Assembly: GCF_010548375.1 (NCBI RefSeq)
Contig: NZ_JAAGLY010000002.1
Location: 124,001 to 188,000, forward strand
Direction of reading: 5' to 3'
DNA from: Streptomyces sp. SID13726
Lineage (GTDB): Bacteria > Actinomycetota > Actinomycetes > Streptomycetales > Streptomycetaceae
DNA length: 64,000 bases
Position 1 is the stretch's first letter; each line of letters begins with the position of its first letter. Below are positions 51,751 to 60,854 of this stretch, in pieces. The translations under genes and the position numbers were made by a program. Below the pieces are notes generated by a model, which was given only the letters and a program-made list of their open reading frames with translations, was not told where the DNA came from and made no database searches.

Positions 51751-53364
51751 GTGGAGTACAACCTTGCCGACCTGTTCGAGTCGGTCGTCGACGTGGTGCC
51801 GGACCGGGAGGCGCTCGCGTATCTCGACGTCCCCGGTACGGGTGCGGAGCGCCGTCTGACGTACGCGGAACTGGACGCGGCCGCGAACCGGATCGGCCAC
51901 CATCTCCTCGACAACGGCATCCGCGCCGGCGAGCACGTCGGGCTGCATCTCTACAACGGCGTGGAGTACGTGCAGGCCCTGCTGGGCTGCCTGAAGGCGC
52001 GGATCGTGCCGGTCAACGTCAACTACCGCTACGTGGAAGAGGAGTTGGTCTACCTCTACCGGGACGCCGACCTCGTGGGACTGCTCTTCGACGCGGAGTT
52101 CACGGAGCGGGTGGCGGCGGCCCTGCCGCTCACCGACCGGTTGCGGCACCTGGTGCGGGTCGGCCCCGCGGAGCCGGGCGAACCGTCCGCCGTGGACTTC
52201 GCCGAAGCGGAGGCCTCCGGGTCTCCGGGGCGCGGGTTCCCGGCCCGCTCGGCCGACGACCAGTTCATCATCTACACCGGCGGCACCACCGGGATGCCCA
52301 AGGGCGTGATGTGGCGTCAGGAGGACCTGTTCTTCTCGGGGTTGGGCGGCGGAGCCCCGACCGGTGAGCCGGTCAAGCGGCCCGAGGAACTTGCCGAGCG
52401 GGTCGCCGCGGGCGGCTCCGGCATCACCTTCTTCCCCACGCCCCCGCTGATGCACGGCACCTCCACCCTGACCGCGCTCATCGGCTTCAACTTCGGCCAA
52501 CGGGTCGTGCTGCACCGCAGGTTCGTGCCCGAGGAGGTGCTGCGGACCGTCGAGCGGGAGAGGGTCAGCGCGATGTCACTGGTGGGCGACGCGATGCTGC
52601 GGCCACTGATCGACGCGCTGGAGGGCCCGATGAAGGGCACCGACATGTCGTCGATGTTCAGCGTGTCCTCGTCGGGGGCGATCATGTCGGACACCGTGAA
52701 CCGGCAGTTCCGGGCGCTCGTCCCGAACGCCGTGCTGCTCAACAACTTCGGCTCCTCCGAGTCCGGCTTCAACGGGACGGCGACCGAGGACTCCGGGCCC
52801 GAGCGGGGCTTTCGGGTGCGGGTCAACTCCCGTACGCAGGTGGTCGATCCGGCGACCCACGAGCCCGTCGAGGTGGGCGAGGTGGGCCGGGTCGCGCAGT
52901 GCGGCCATGTGCCGCTCGGCTACTACAACGACCCGCGGAAAACCGCCGAGACCTTCTTCGAGAAGGACGGCGAACGGTGGGTGCTGCTCGGCGACATGGC
53001 GACCGTCGACGAGGAAGGGGTCGTCACCGTGCTCGGGCGGGGCTCCCAGTGCATCAACACGGGCGGCGAGAAGGTGTATCCGGAGGAGGTCGAACAGGCC
53101 CTCAAGGCCCATCCGGACGTGTACGACGCGCTCGTGGCCGGGGTGCCGGACGTGCGGTGGGGACACCATGTGGCGGCCGTGGTGCAGCTGCGCGAGGGCG
53201 CGGTCCCGATCTCCCTGGAGGATCTGCAGACGCACTGCCGGGCCCGGCTCGCCGGGTACAAGGTGCCGCGTCAGCTGGTGATCGCGGAGTCCATCCGCCG
53301 GTCGCCGAGCGGCAAGGCGGACTACCGGTGGGCGCAGAAGGTGGCGGTCGCGGCGGACGGGTGA
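51751..53364 (+). CDS. Acyl-CoA synthetase (FadD-like)
   Basis: A 537-aa ATP-dependent acyl-CoA ligase of the ANL superfamily. The P-loop is IIYTGGTTGMPKGVMWR (near residue 175), the A5 motif NNFGSSESGFNG, the A7/A8 region WVLLGDMATVDEEGVVTVLG, and the catalytic lysine in RRSPSGKADYRW near the end. GTG 51751 (MEYNLADLFE) is chosen, with AGGAGGAG just upstream. In-frame ATGs at 51622 and 51699 exist, but the first precedes the operator. It resembles actinobacterial FadD enzymes activating sterol side chains or long acids. Confidence 0.88.
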   Translation: MEYNLADLFESVVDVVPDREALAYLDVPGTGAERRLTYAELDAAANRIGHHLLDNGIRAGEHVGLHLYNGVEYVQALLGCLKARIVPVNVNYRYVEEELVYLYRDADLVGLLFDAEFTERVAAALPLTDRLRHLVRVGPAEPGEPSAVDFAEAEASGSPGRGFPARSADDQFIIYTGGTTGMPKGVMWRQEDLFFSGLGGGAPTGEPVKRPEELAERVAAGGSGITFFPTPPLMHGTSTLTALIGFNFGQRVVLHRRFVPEEVLRTVERERVSAMSLVGDAMLRPLIDALEGPMKGTDMSSMFSVSSSGAIMSDTVNRQFRALVPNAVLLNNFGSSESGFNGTATEDSGPERGFRVRVNSRTQVVDPATHEPVEVGEVGRVAQCGHVPLGYYNDPRKTAETFFEKDGERWVLLGDMATVDEEGVVTVLGRGSQCINTGGEKVYPEEVEQALKAHPDVYDALVAGVPDVRWGHHVAAVVQLREGAVPISLEDLQTHCRARLAGYKVPRQLVIAESIRRSPSGKADYRWAQKVAVAADG

Positions 53365-53508
53365 CGGTTCGATGCCGATGGCGGGCGATTGAACCGAACG
53401 TGACGTGCGAACGTACTGGTGGTGGCAGGCTCGGTCAGCGGGCCCTGTTCGTCATGCCGTCACGGCAGGACCGCACGCCATCGCACGACCGCACGGAAGG
53501 ACCACCGG

Positions 53509-55407
53509 GTGTCACTCTTCACTCGCTCTCGCCAACTGCCGGGTACCGCTCAGGGCGAGACGGACGCGGGTGGCGGCGATACGGCGGAGCCGGGGGTGAC
53601 GGAGGAGGCCGTACGGGACGAGGATCCTGACGCGGCCACCGAGAGCACTGGGGTCGCCGAGGGCACCAAAAGCACCGGGGTCACAGAAGCCACAGAGGTC
53701 ACAGGAACTTCTGAGTCCGCCGAGAGCACCGAAGACACCGCACCCACCAAGCCACAGCCCTCCCCCGGCTGGTTCGGCTGGCGCCGCCGCTACCCCCGTA
53801 CCGCGCACGGCGTGACCGTCGGGACGAGTGTCCTGGCCGGCGCCCTGGTCCTGCTCGCGCTGGTGCTGCCCAACCGGCTCGACAAGACCAACGTCTACAT
53901 GTTCCTCCGGCTCCCCGTCGAGGGGATCATCCTCGCGGCGCTCCTCCTGCTGCTGCCGCCGAGGGCGCGCCGGATCACGGCGGTCGGCGCGGGGCTGTTC
54001 CTCGGGCTGTTCACCGTCCTGAAGTTCATCGACATGGGCTTCTACCAGTTCCTGGCCCGGCCGTTCGACCTGGTCTTCGACTGGATCCTGCTGGACGACG
54101 CGAGGGACTTCCTCAAGGACTCGTTCGGACGCACGGGCGAGGTGCTGGCAGTGGTCGCCGTGTTCGTCCTGCTGGCCGCGGTGCTCTCGCTGAGCACCTG
54201 GGCGGTGGTGCGGCTGGCGAACGTCATGGCCCGGCACCGCACGGTGGCGGTCCCCACCACCCTGGTCCTGGGCACCGCGTGGATCACCTGTTTCACCATG
54301 GGCGTGCAGATCGGCGGGGTCGGTTTCGCCACCAAGGGCAACTCCGAGGTGCTGGCGAACCGGGTGGAGTACGTCCGCAACGGCCTCGGCGACGCCAAGG
54401 TGTTCCGCAAGGAGGCGGCGGTCGACGCCTTCGCGGCCACTCCCCCGAACCAGCTGCTGACGGGGCTGCGCGGCAAGGACGTCCTGTTCACGTTCATCGA
54501 GAGCTACGGCCGGGTCGCGCTCGACGACCCGGCGATGGCGCCGGAGATGGACGCGACGCTCGCGGAGGGCACGAGCCGGCTCAAGTCGGCCGGCTTCGAC
54601 GCGCGCAGCGGCTGGCTGCGGTCGCCCGTGACGGGGGCCGGCAGCTGGCTCGCCCACTCGACCTTCCTGTCCGGTCTGTGGATCAAGAACCAGCAGCGGT
54701 ACCTGGCCCTGACCACGGGCGACCGGGCGACTCTCACCAGCTATTTCCAGAAGACCGGCGCCTGGCGCACGGTCGGCATCGTGCCGGGTGTGCGGAAGTC
54801 CTGGCCCGAGGGCAAGTACTTCGGCCTCGACCACATCTACGACTCCACGCACCTGGGCTACGAAGGCCCCTACTTCAGCTGGACGCCGGTACCGGACCAG
54901 TTCAGCCTGGAGGCCTTCCAGCGGCTGGAGCACGGCAAGAAGAACCGTGATCCGATCATGGCGGAGATCATCCTGGCCTCCAGCCACAATCCCTGGTCGC
55001 CCATCGCCCACACCATCGACTGGGACGACCTCGGCGACGGCAAGGTGTTCAACGAGATCAAGAAGGAGGGCACCAACCCGACGGAGGTCTGGAAGAGCCG
55101 GGAGCGTGTGCGCACGGAGTACCGCAAGGCCGTGCAGTACTCCGTGGACAGCCTCACCCAGTGGATGCAGCGCTACGGCGACGAGAACACCGTCCTGGTC
55201 TTCCTCGGCGACCATCAGCCCGTCCCGACCGTCACCAAGGGCGACACCAGCAAGGACGTGCCGATCACCATCGTCGCCAAGGACCCCAAGGTGCTCGACC
55301 GGGTGGCCGACTGGAACTGGACCGAGGGCCTCAAGCCCGCCGACAACGCGCCCGAATGGAGCATGGACAAGTTCCGCGACCGCTTCATGACCGCGTTCGC
55401 GAAGTGA
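53509..55407 (+). CDS. Sulfatase-family membrane enzyme (LTA-synthase-like)
   Basis: A 632-aa protein. A roughly 90-residue Glu/Thr-rich cytoplasmic tail (ESTGVAEGTKSTGVTEATEV) precedes five membrane helices (about residues 110-290). A large extracellular alkaline-phosphatase-superfamily domain follows, with VLFTFIESYGRVAL, GAGSWLAHSTFLSGLWIKNQ, EIILASSHNPW and VFLGDHQPVPT (metal-binding Asp-His). Relatives transfer phospho-glycerol or other phosphoalcohols to wall polymers. GTG 53509 has GGAAGG 8 nt upstream. It is flanked by acyl-CoA ligase genes but has no obvious functional link to them. Confidence 0.85.
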   Translation: MSLFTRSRQLPGTAQGETDAGGGDTAEPGVTEEAVRDEDPDAATESTGVAEGTKSTGVTEATEVTGTSESAESTEDTAPTKPQPSPGWFGWRRRYPRTAHGVTVGTSVLAGALVLLALVLPNRLDKTNVYMFLRLPVEGIILAALLLLLPPRARRITAVGAGLFLGLFTVLKFIDMGFYQFLARPFDLVFDWILLDDARDFLKDSFGRTGEVLAVVAVFVLLAAVLSLSTWAVVRLANVMARHRTVAVPTTLVLGTAWITCFTMGVQIGGVGFATKGNSEVLANRVEYVRNGLGDAKVFRKEAAVDAFAATPPNQLLTGLRGKDVLFTFIESYGRVALDDPAMAPEMDATLAEGTSRLKSAGFDARSGWLRSPVTGAGSWLAHSTFLSGLWIKNQQRYLALTTGDRATLTSYFQKTGAWRTVGIVPGVRKSWPEGKYFGLDHIYDSTHLGYEGPYFSWTPVPDQFSLEAFQRLEHGKKNRDPIMAEIILASSHNPWSPIAHTIDWDDLGDGKVFNEIKKEGTNPTEVWKSRERVRTEYRKAVQYSVDSLTQWMQRYGDENTVLVFLGDHQPVPTVTKGDTSKDVPITIVAKDPKVLDRVADWNWTEGLKPADNAPEWSMDKFRDRFMTAFAK

Positions 55408-55484
55408 CGCCCCGCGTTTCCCGGCAGGGCGCATCCTGGGACGGGTCCGGTGCGAAATCGCGGCGGACCCCTTGCCCCGGACCA

Positions 55485-55530
55485 GGTCAGGTGGATTACT
55501 GATCTCCGGAACCTGACCGAATGATCGGTC
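55485..55530. promoter_or_regulatory. Palindromes upstream of the phenylacetate-CoA-ligase-like gene
   Basis: GGTCAGGT (55485-55492) and ACCTGACC (55511-55518) form an 8-bp inverted repeat with an 18-bp spacer. GACCGA-ATGA-TCGGTC (55515-55530) overlaps it. The second resembles TetR-type sites used for phenylacetate and acyl-CoA genes. The ATG is 35 bp downstream. Confidence 0.55.
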
Positions 55531-55564
55531 GCCCGGAATGGTGCGGTCGGCGGAAGGACGTCCG

Positions 55565-56860
55565 ATGACGGATGCAAGGCAGTCGCTGGACTCGGGGGAA
55601 CGGCTGGACGCCGAGGCGCTGCGGGCGTTGCAGCTGGAGCGGCTGCGGGCGTCACTGCGGCACGCGTACGAGAACGTGCCGTTCTACCGGGCGTCCTTCG
55701 ACAAGGCGGGCGTCCGTCCGCAGGACTGCCGGTCGCTCGCCGACCTGGAGCACTTCCCCTTCACCACCAAGGCGGACCTGCGGGAGAACTATCCGTACGG
55801 GATGTTCGCCGTGCCGCGCGACCATGTGCGCCGCATCCATGCCTCCAGCGGCACCACCGGGCGCCCCACAGTGGTCGGCTATACGGACAACGACCTCTCC
55901 CTGTGGGCCGACATGGTGGCGCGCTCCATCCGGGCAGCGGGCGGGCGGCCCGGGGACGTCGTCCATGTGGCGTACGGCTACGGTCTGTTCACCGGCGGAC
56001 TCGGCGCCCACTACGGCGCCGAACGGCTCGGCTGTACGGTCGTCCCCGCGTCCGGCGGCATGACGTCCCGCCAGGTCCAGCTGATCCAGGACCTGGAGCC
56101 CGGGGTCATCATGGTGACCCCGTCGTACATGCTGACGCTCCTCGACGAGTTCGAGCGGCAGGGCGTCGATCCGCGCGGCACCTCCCTCAGGGTGGGTGTC
56201 TTCGGCGCCGAGCCCTGGACGGAGGAGATGCGCCGGGAGATCGAGGAGCGGTTCGCGATCGACGCGGTCGACATATACGGGCTGTCGGAGGTGATCGGCC
56301 CGGGGGTCGCGCAGGAGTGCGTGGAGACCAAGGACGGCCTCCATGTGTGGGAGGACCACTTCTTCCCCGAGATCGTCGACCCGGTCACCGGGGAGGTGCT
56401 GCCGGACGGCGAGAAGGGCGAGCTGGTCTTCACCTCGCTCACGAAGGAGGCCATGCCCGTAGTCCGCTACCGGACCCGGGATCTCACCCGGCTGCTGCCG
56501 GGCACGGCCCGGGTGTTCCGGCGGATGGAGAAGATCACCGGGCGCAGCGACGACATGGTGATCCTGCGCGGGGTGAACCTCTTCCCCACCCAGGTCGAGG
56601 AGATCGTCCTGCGCACCCCGGGCGTGGCGCCCCACTTCCAGCTCCGGCTCACCCGTGAGGGCCGTCTGGACGCGCTCACCGTGCGGGCGGAGGCCCGGCA
56701 GGGTGCTACTCCGGAGACCCGGGACGCGGCCGCACGGGCCATCGCGGCGGCCGTGAAGGACGGCATCGGGGTGTCGGTGGACGTCGAGATCGTCGAACCG
56801 GAGTCCCTGGAGCGGTCCGTCGGCAAGATCCGCCGGATCGTCGACCTGCGCCCCCGCTAG
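55565..56860 (+). CDS. Phenylacetate-CoA ligase-like enzyme (AMP-forming)
   Basis: A 431-aa enzyme of the PaaK branch. Motifs are ENVPFYRASFDKAGVRPQDC near the N-terminus, the P-loop HASSGTTGRPTVVGYT (about residue 97), DIYGLSEVIGPGVAQEC, VRYRTRDLTRLLPG and the C-terminal GRSDDMVILRGVNLFPTQVE. It activates phenylacetate or a related aromatic acid to its CoA ester. The ATG at 55565 has GGAAGG 7 nt upstream. Phenylacetyl-CoA epoxidase genes are absent, so the true substrate may differ. Its stop overlaps the convergent ligase stop within CTAG. Confidence 0.9.
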   Translation: MTDARQSLDSGERLDAEALRALQLERLRASLRHAYENVPFYRASFDKAGVRPQDCRSLADLEHFPFTTKADLRENYPYGMFAVPRDHVRRIHASSGTTGRPTVVGYTDNDLSLWADMVARSIRAAGGRPGDVVHVAYGYGLFTGGLGAHYGAERLGCTVVPASGGMTSRQVQLIQDLEPGVIMVTPSYMLTLLDEFERQGVDPRGTSLRVGVFGAEPWTEEMRREIEERFAIDAVDIYGLSEVIGPGVAQECVETKDGLHVWEDHFFPEIVDPVTGEVLPDGEKGELVFTSLTKEAMPVVRYRTRDLTRLLPGTARVFRRMEKITGRSDDMVILRGVNLFPTQVEEIVLRTPGVAPHFQLRLTREGRLDALTVRAEARQGATPETRDAAARAIAAAVKDGIGVSVDVEIVEPESLERSVGKIRRIVDLRPR

Positions 56861-58353
56861 CCGGCGAACCGGTCCCGCAGCTCCCGCTTGAGGATCTTGC
56901 CGCTGGCGTTCCGCGGCAGCTCGTCCACGAACAGCACCCGCTTGGGCGCCTTGAAGTGGGCGAGCTTCTCCCGCGCGTGGTCGACGAGTTCGGCCTCGGT
57001 GACCTCGCCGCGCGGGACGACGACCGCCGTGACGGCCTCGATCCACCGCTCGTCGGGCAGGCCGATCACGGCGACCTCGGCGACCGCCTCGTGCGTGTAG
57101 AGAGCGTCCTCGACCTGGCGTGAAGCGACCAGCACCCCACCGGAGTTGATGACGTCCTTCACCCGGTCGACGATCGTGAAGTAGCCGTGCGCGTCCCGGA
57201 CCGCGAGGTCGCCGGAGTGGAACCAGCCGTCCCGGAAGGCCGCTTCGGTCTCCTCGGGCTTGTCCCAGTAGCCCCCGCACAACTGGGGCGACTTGTAGAC
57301 GATCTCGCCCGCGGTGCCGTCGGGCACGTCCTTGCCCTCCTCGTCGACCACGCGCGCGTCGACGAACAGCACGGTCCGGCCGCAGGAGTCCATCCGCCCC
57401 TTGTGCTCGTCGGGGGCGAGCACGGTGGCCAGCGGGCCGATCTCGCTCTGTCCGAAGCAGTTGTAGAAGGCCAGCTTCGGCAGCCGCTCGCGCAGTCGCT
57501 CCAGGACGGGCACCGGCATGATCGAGGCGCCGTAGTACGCCTTGCGCAGCCCGCTCAGGTCGCGCTCGGCGAAGTCGGGGCGGTTGGACAGCCCGATCCA
57601 CACCGTGGGCGGGGCGAACAGGCTGTCGGCGCGGCCCTCCTCGATCAGGTCGAAGAGCCGGTCGCCGTCGGGCGAGTCGAGGATGACGTTGGTCGCGCCG
57701 ACCGCGAGGTAGGGCAGCAGGAAGACATGCATCTGCGCGGAGTGGTACAGCGGCAGCGAGTGCACGGGCCGGTCGCCCGCGCTCAGGTCGCAGGCGGTGA
57801 TCGCGCTCAAGTACTCGTGCACCAGGGCCCGATGGGTCATCATCGCGCCCTTCGGCAGGGCCGTCGTCCCCGAAGTGTACAGCAGCTGGACGAGGTCCTC
57901 GCCACGCGCCTCCGGTCCGTCGTACGGCGGTGTCGTGTCGAGAAGCGCCATCAGCGAGCCGTCGGCGTCCCGCAGCGCCAACGTGCGGACACCGTCGGGG
58001 AGTCGGCCGGCGAGGTCGGGGTCGGTGAGCACGAACGTGCTGCCCGACTGGCCGACGATGTACGCGAGATCGTCCCCGGTGAGGTTCTGGTTGACCGGCA
58101 CGTGCACCAGTCCGGCGCGGGCGCAGGCGAGGAAGGCGATCAGATAGGCGTCCGAGTTGTGGCCGTAGGCGCCGACCCGGTCGCCGGGGCCGAGCCCCTG
58201 GTCGAGCAGGACTCGGGCCGCGCGTGAGACGGCGTCGTCGAGTGCCTCGTACGTCCATGAGCGCTCGCCGTACTCCACCGCGACGCGCGCGGGGGTGCGC
58301 CGGGCGCTGCGGCGCAGAACTCCGTCAACCGTACTGCCGTGTCCTGGCGTCAT
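56857..58353 (-). CDS. Acyl-CoA synthetase, fatty-acid/aromatic type
   Basis: A 498-aa ANL ligase. P-loop QLLYTSGTTALPKGAMMTHR (about residue 168), A5 motif YNCFGQSEIGPLAT, A7 GWFHSGDLAVRDAHGYF, A8 IVDRVKDVINSGG, and the C-terminal lysine LPRNASGKILKREL. It lacks the long insertion of LACS enzymes and resembles medium-chain or malonyl/aryl acyl-CoA synthetases. The start ATG at 58353 leads MTPGHGS. A near-perfect palindrome sits 9 bp upstream. It is convergent with the PaaK-like gene. Confidence 0.9.
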   Translation of the reverse strand: MTPGHGSTVDGVLRRSARRTPARVAVEYGERSWTYEALDDAVSRAARVLLDQGLGPGDRVGAYGHNSDAYLIAFLACARAGLVHVPVNQNLTGDDLAYIVGQSGSTFVLTDPDLAGRLPDGVRTLALRDADGSLMALLDTTPPYDGPEARGEDLVQLLYTSGTTALPKGAMMTHRALVHEYLSAITACDLSAGDRPVHSLPLYHSAQMHVFLLPYLAVGATNVILDSPDGDRLFDLIEEGRADSLFAPPTVWIGLSNRPDFAERDLSGLRKAYYGASIMPVPVLERLRERLPKLAFYNCFGQSEIGPLATVLAPDEHKGRMDSCGRTVLFVDARVVDEEGKDVPDGTAGEIVYKSPQLCGGYWDKPEETEAAFRDGWFHSGDLAVRDAHGYFTIVDRVKDVINSGGVLVASRQVEDALYTHEAVAEVAVIGLPDERWIEAVTAVVVPRGEVTEAELVDHAREKLAHFKAPKRVLFVDELPRNASGKILKRELRDRFAG

Positions 58354-58361
58354 ACGGGACA

Positions 58362-58375
58362 ACCTACCGGTTGGT
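58362..58375. promoter_or_regulatory. TetR-type operator before the acyl-CoA synthetase gene
   Basis: ACCTACCGGTTGGT is an inverted repeat with one mismatched pair, centred on CCGG. It is 9 bp upstream of the minus-strand ligase start and 42 bp before the divergent acylase start. The ACCnACCGGTnGGT form is common for actinobacterial TetR repressors. Confidence 0.6.
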
Positions 58376-58416
58376 ACGCTCAACCGCTCCTTCCCTCAAT
58401 GACGTTGGGAGGCACG

Positions 58417-60810
58417 ATGCGCACCCGTCTGAGACGCTCCGTCGTCGCGGCCGTGGCCCTGTTCGCCGCCGCGGGCACACTGCCCGCCGCGGCCGCGCAG
58501 GACCAGCACAGGCAGGAACATCCCTCGCACGGCGGTCTGTCCGCCACCATCCGCTACACCGAGTACGGCATCCCGCACATCCTGGCCGACGACTACGCGG
58601 ACCTCGGCTTCGGCACCGGCTGGGCGCAGGCCACCGACCAGGTGTGCACGCTCGCCGACGGTTTCGTGACCGTGCGCGGCGAGCGTTCCCGCTTCTTCGG
58701 GGCCGACGCGGCCTCCGACTCCGCGCTGTCCTCGGCCGCGAAGAACCTCTCCGGCGACCTGTACTTCCGCGGGGTGCGGGAGGCGGGGACGGTGGAGAAG
58801 CTGCTGGCCCGGCCCGCGCCGCTCGGTCCGAGCCGGGAGGTGAAGGACCTGATGCGGGGGTTCGCGGCGGGCTACAACGCCTGGCTGAGGAAGAACCGGA
58901 TCAACGACCCGGCGTGCCGGGGCGCCGTCTGGGTGCGCCCGGTCACCATGACGGACGTCGCCACGCGTTTCTACGCCCTCTCCGTCCTCGGCGGACAGGG
59001 CGGCTCCGTGGACGACATCACCTCGGCACAGCCGCCCACGCCTGCCTCGGGCCCCGCTCCGGCGGCCGACGCCGACGCGCTGGTCGAGGCAGTCCGGGCG
59101 CGGACCGCCGATGCCGACATGGGTTCCAACGCGGTCGCCTTCAACGGCTCGACCACGGCGAACGGCCGCGGACTGCTGCTGGGCAACCCGCACTATCCGT
59201 GGCAGGGCGGACGCCGGTTCTGGCAGTCGCAGCAGACGATCCCGGGCGAGCTGAACGTCGCCGGCGGCTCGCTGCTCGGCTCGCCGACCGTCTCCATCGG
59301 CTACAACTCCCGGGTGGCGTGGAGCCACACCGTCTCGACCGGCGTCCCGTTCAACCTGACCCGGCTCACCCTCGACCCGGCCGATCCCACCGTGTACCTG
59401 GTGGACGGCAGGGCGGAGCGGATGACGAAGCGGACCGTGACCGTACCGGTCAAGGACGGCGCCCCGGTGACCCGCACCCAGTGGTGGACACGCTACGGCC
59501 CGGTCGTCGCCGACACCTCGGGCGACCTGCCGCTGCCCTGGACGGCGAGCACGGCATACGCGCTGAACGACCCGAACGCCGTGAACCTGCGGTTCGCCGA
59601 CACCTCGCTCGACTTCAGCAAGGCGCGCTCCACGGCGGACGTCCTGAAGTCCCTCGCCCGGCACCAGGGGCTGCCGTGGGTGAACACGATCGCCGCGGAC
59701 TCCTCGGGGCACTCCCTGTACACCCAGTCGCAGGTGCTGCCCAGGATCACCGACGAGCTGGCCGCGCGGTGCTCCACGGATCTCGGCAGGGTCACCTATC
59801 CGCGGGCCGGTCTCGCGGTCCTCGACGGCTCCCGGGGCGACTGCGCGCTCGGCAGCGATCCGGACGCCGTGCAGCCGGGGATCTTCGGGCCCGCGAAGAT
59901 GCCGGTCCTCAAGAACGCGCCATACTCGGAGAACTCCAACGACAGCGCCTGGCTGGCCAACGCCGACCGGCCGCTGACCGGTTACGAGCGGGTCTTCGGC
60001 ACCATCGGCACCCAGCGTTCGATGCGCACTCGTGGGGCGATCCAGGACGTGTCCGCGATGGCGGAGCGGGGCCGGCTGACCGTACGGGACCTTCAGGCGC
60101 AGCAGTTCGCGAACCGGGTGACCGCGGGCGGCCTCGCGGCGGCGGACGCGGCGAAGGCGTGTGCCGCGCTGCCGGGCGGTACGGCGACGGGCAGTGACGG
60201 CAAGGCCGTCGACGTGAGCGAGGCGTGCCGGGTGCTCGCGGCCTGGGACCGTACCGCGAACACCGACAGCCGGGGCGCGCTGCTCTTCGACCGGCTCTGG
60301 CGCAAGCTGCCCAACTCCCCGCTGTGGAAGGTGCCGTTCTCGGCGGCCGACCCCGTGGGCACGCCGAACACCCTCAACACCGACACAGCGGCCTTCGCCA
60401 GGACCCTGGCGGACACCGTCGCCGAGCTGAGGGCGGCGGGCATCGCGCTGGACTCCCGGCTCGGGGAGCACCAGTTCGTGGTGCGCAACGGCAAGCGCAT
60501 CCCCGTTCCGGGGGCCACGGAGTCGCTGGGGGTGTGGAACAAGGTCGAGCCGGTGTGGAACCCGGCGGGCGGCGGATACACGGAGGTGACGACCGGGTCC
60601 AGCTACATCCAGGCGGTCGGCTGGGACGGCGGCCGCTGCCCGGTGGCCCGGACGCTGCTGACGTACTCCCAGTCGTCGAACCCGAACTCGCCCCACTACA
60701 GCGACCAGACGCGGTTGTTCTCGGCGGAGAAGTGGGTGACGCCCCGCTTCTGCGAGAAGGACATCCTGTCCTCGCCCTCGTTGAAGGTCCTGCGCGTGCG
60801 CGAACACTGA
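58417..60810 (+). CDS. Secreted penicillin acylase/AHL acylase-family amidase
   Basis: A 797-aa Ntn-hydrolase precursor. The signal peptide ends near residue 28 (AAAAQ). The alpha chain starts SATIRYTEYGIPHILADDYA. Self-cleavage is expected before Ser237 in DADMGSNAVAFNGSTTANGR, exposing the catalytic serine. NPHYPWQGGRRFWQSQQTIP and VAWSHTVSTGVPFNLTRLTL follow, as in aculeacin A acylase and Streptomyces penicillin V acylases. These enzymes remove acyl chains from lipopeptides, penicillin V or acyl-homoserine lactones. ATG 58417 follows GGGAGG. It may feed fatty acids to the flanking acyl-CoA ligases. Confidence 0.93.
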   Translation: MRTRLRRSVVAAVALFAAAGTLPAAAAQDQHRQEHPSHGGLSATIRYTEYGIPHILADDYADLGFGTGWAQATDQVCTLADGFVTVRGERSRFFGADAASDSALSSAAKNLSGDLYFRGVREAGTVEKLLARPAPLGPSREVKDLMRGFAAGYNAWLRKNRINDPACRGAVWVRPVTMTDVATRFYALSVLGGQGGSVDDITSAQPPTPASGPAPAADADALVEAVRARTADADMGSNAVAFNGSTTANGRGLLLGNPHYPWQGGRRFWQSQQTIPGELNVAGGSLLGSPTVSIGYNSRVAWSHTVSTGVPFNLTRLTLDPADPTVYLVDGRAERMTKRTVTVPVKDGAPVTRTQWWTRYGPVVADTSGDLPLPWTASTAYALNDPNAVNLRFADTSLDFSKARSTADVLKSLARHQGLPWVNTIAADSSGHSLYTQSQVLPRITDELAARCSTDLGRVTYPRAGLAVLDGSRGDCALGSDPDAVQPGIFGPAKMPVLKNAPYSENSNDSAWLANADRPLTGYERVFGTIGTQRSMRTRGAIQDVSAMAERGRLTVRDLQAQQFANRVTAGGLAAADAAKACAALPGGTATGSDGKAVDVSEACRVLAAWDRTANTDSRGALLFDRLWRKLPNSPLWKVPFSAADPVGTPNTLNTDTAAFARTLADTVAELRAAGIALDSRLGEHQFVVRNGKRIPVPGATESLGVWNKVEPVWNPAGGGYTEVTTGSSYIQAVGWDGGRCPVARTLLTYSQSSNPNSPHYSDQTRLFSAEKWVTPRFCEKDILSSPSLKVLRVREH

Positions 60811-60814
60811 GGCC

Positions 60815-60848
60815 GTGTGGTCCCGTCACACATGTGGCGGGACCACAC
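60815..60848. terminator. Bidirectional terminator hairpin
   Basis: GTGTGGTCCCG (60815-60825) and CGGGACCACAC (60838-60848) form a perfect 11-bp stem with a 12-nt loop, between the convergent acylase and acyl-CoA synthetase genes. Confidence 0.85.
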
Positions 60849-60854
60849 CGTCCC

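Noticed and set aside
55565..56860. Complete phenylacetate degradation cluster
   Set aside because: Only a PaaK-like ligase is present. The epoxidase (PaaABCDE), isomerase and hydrolase genes are absent.
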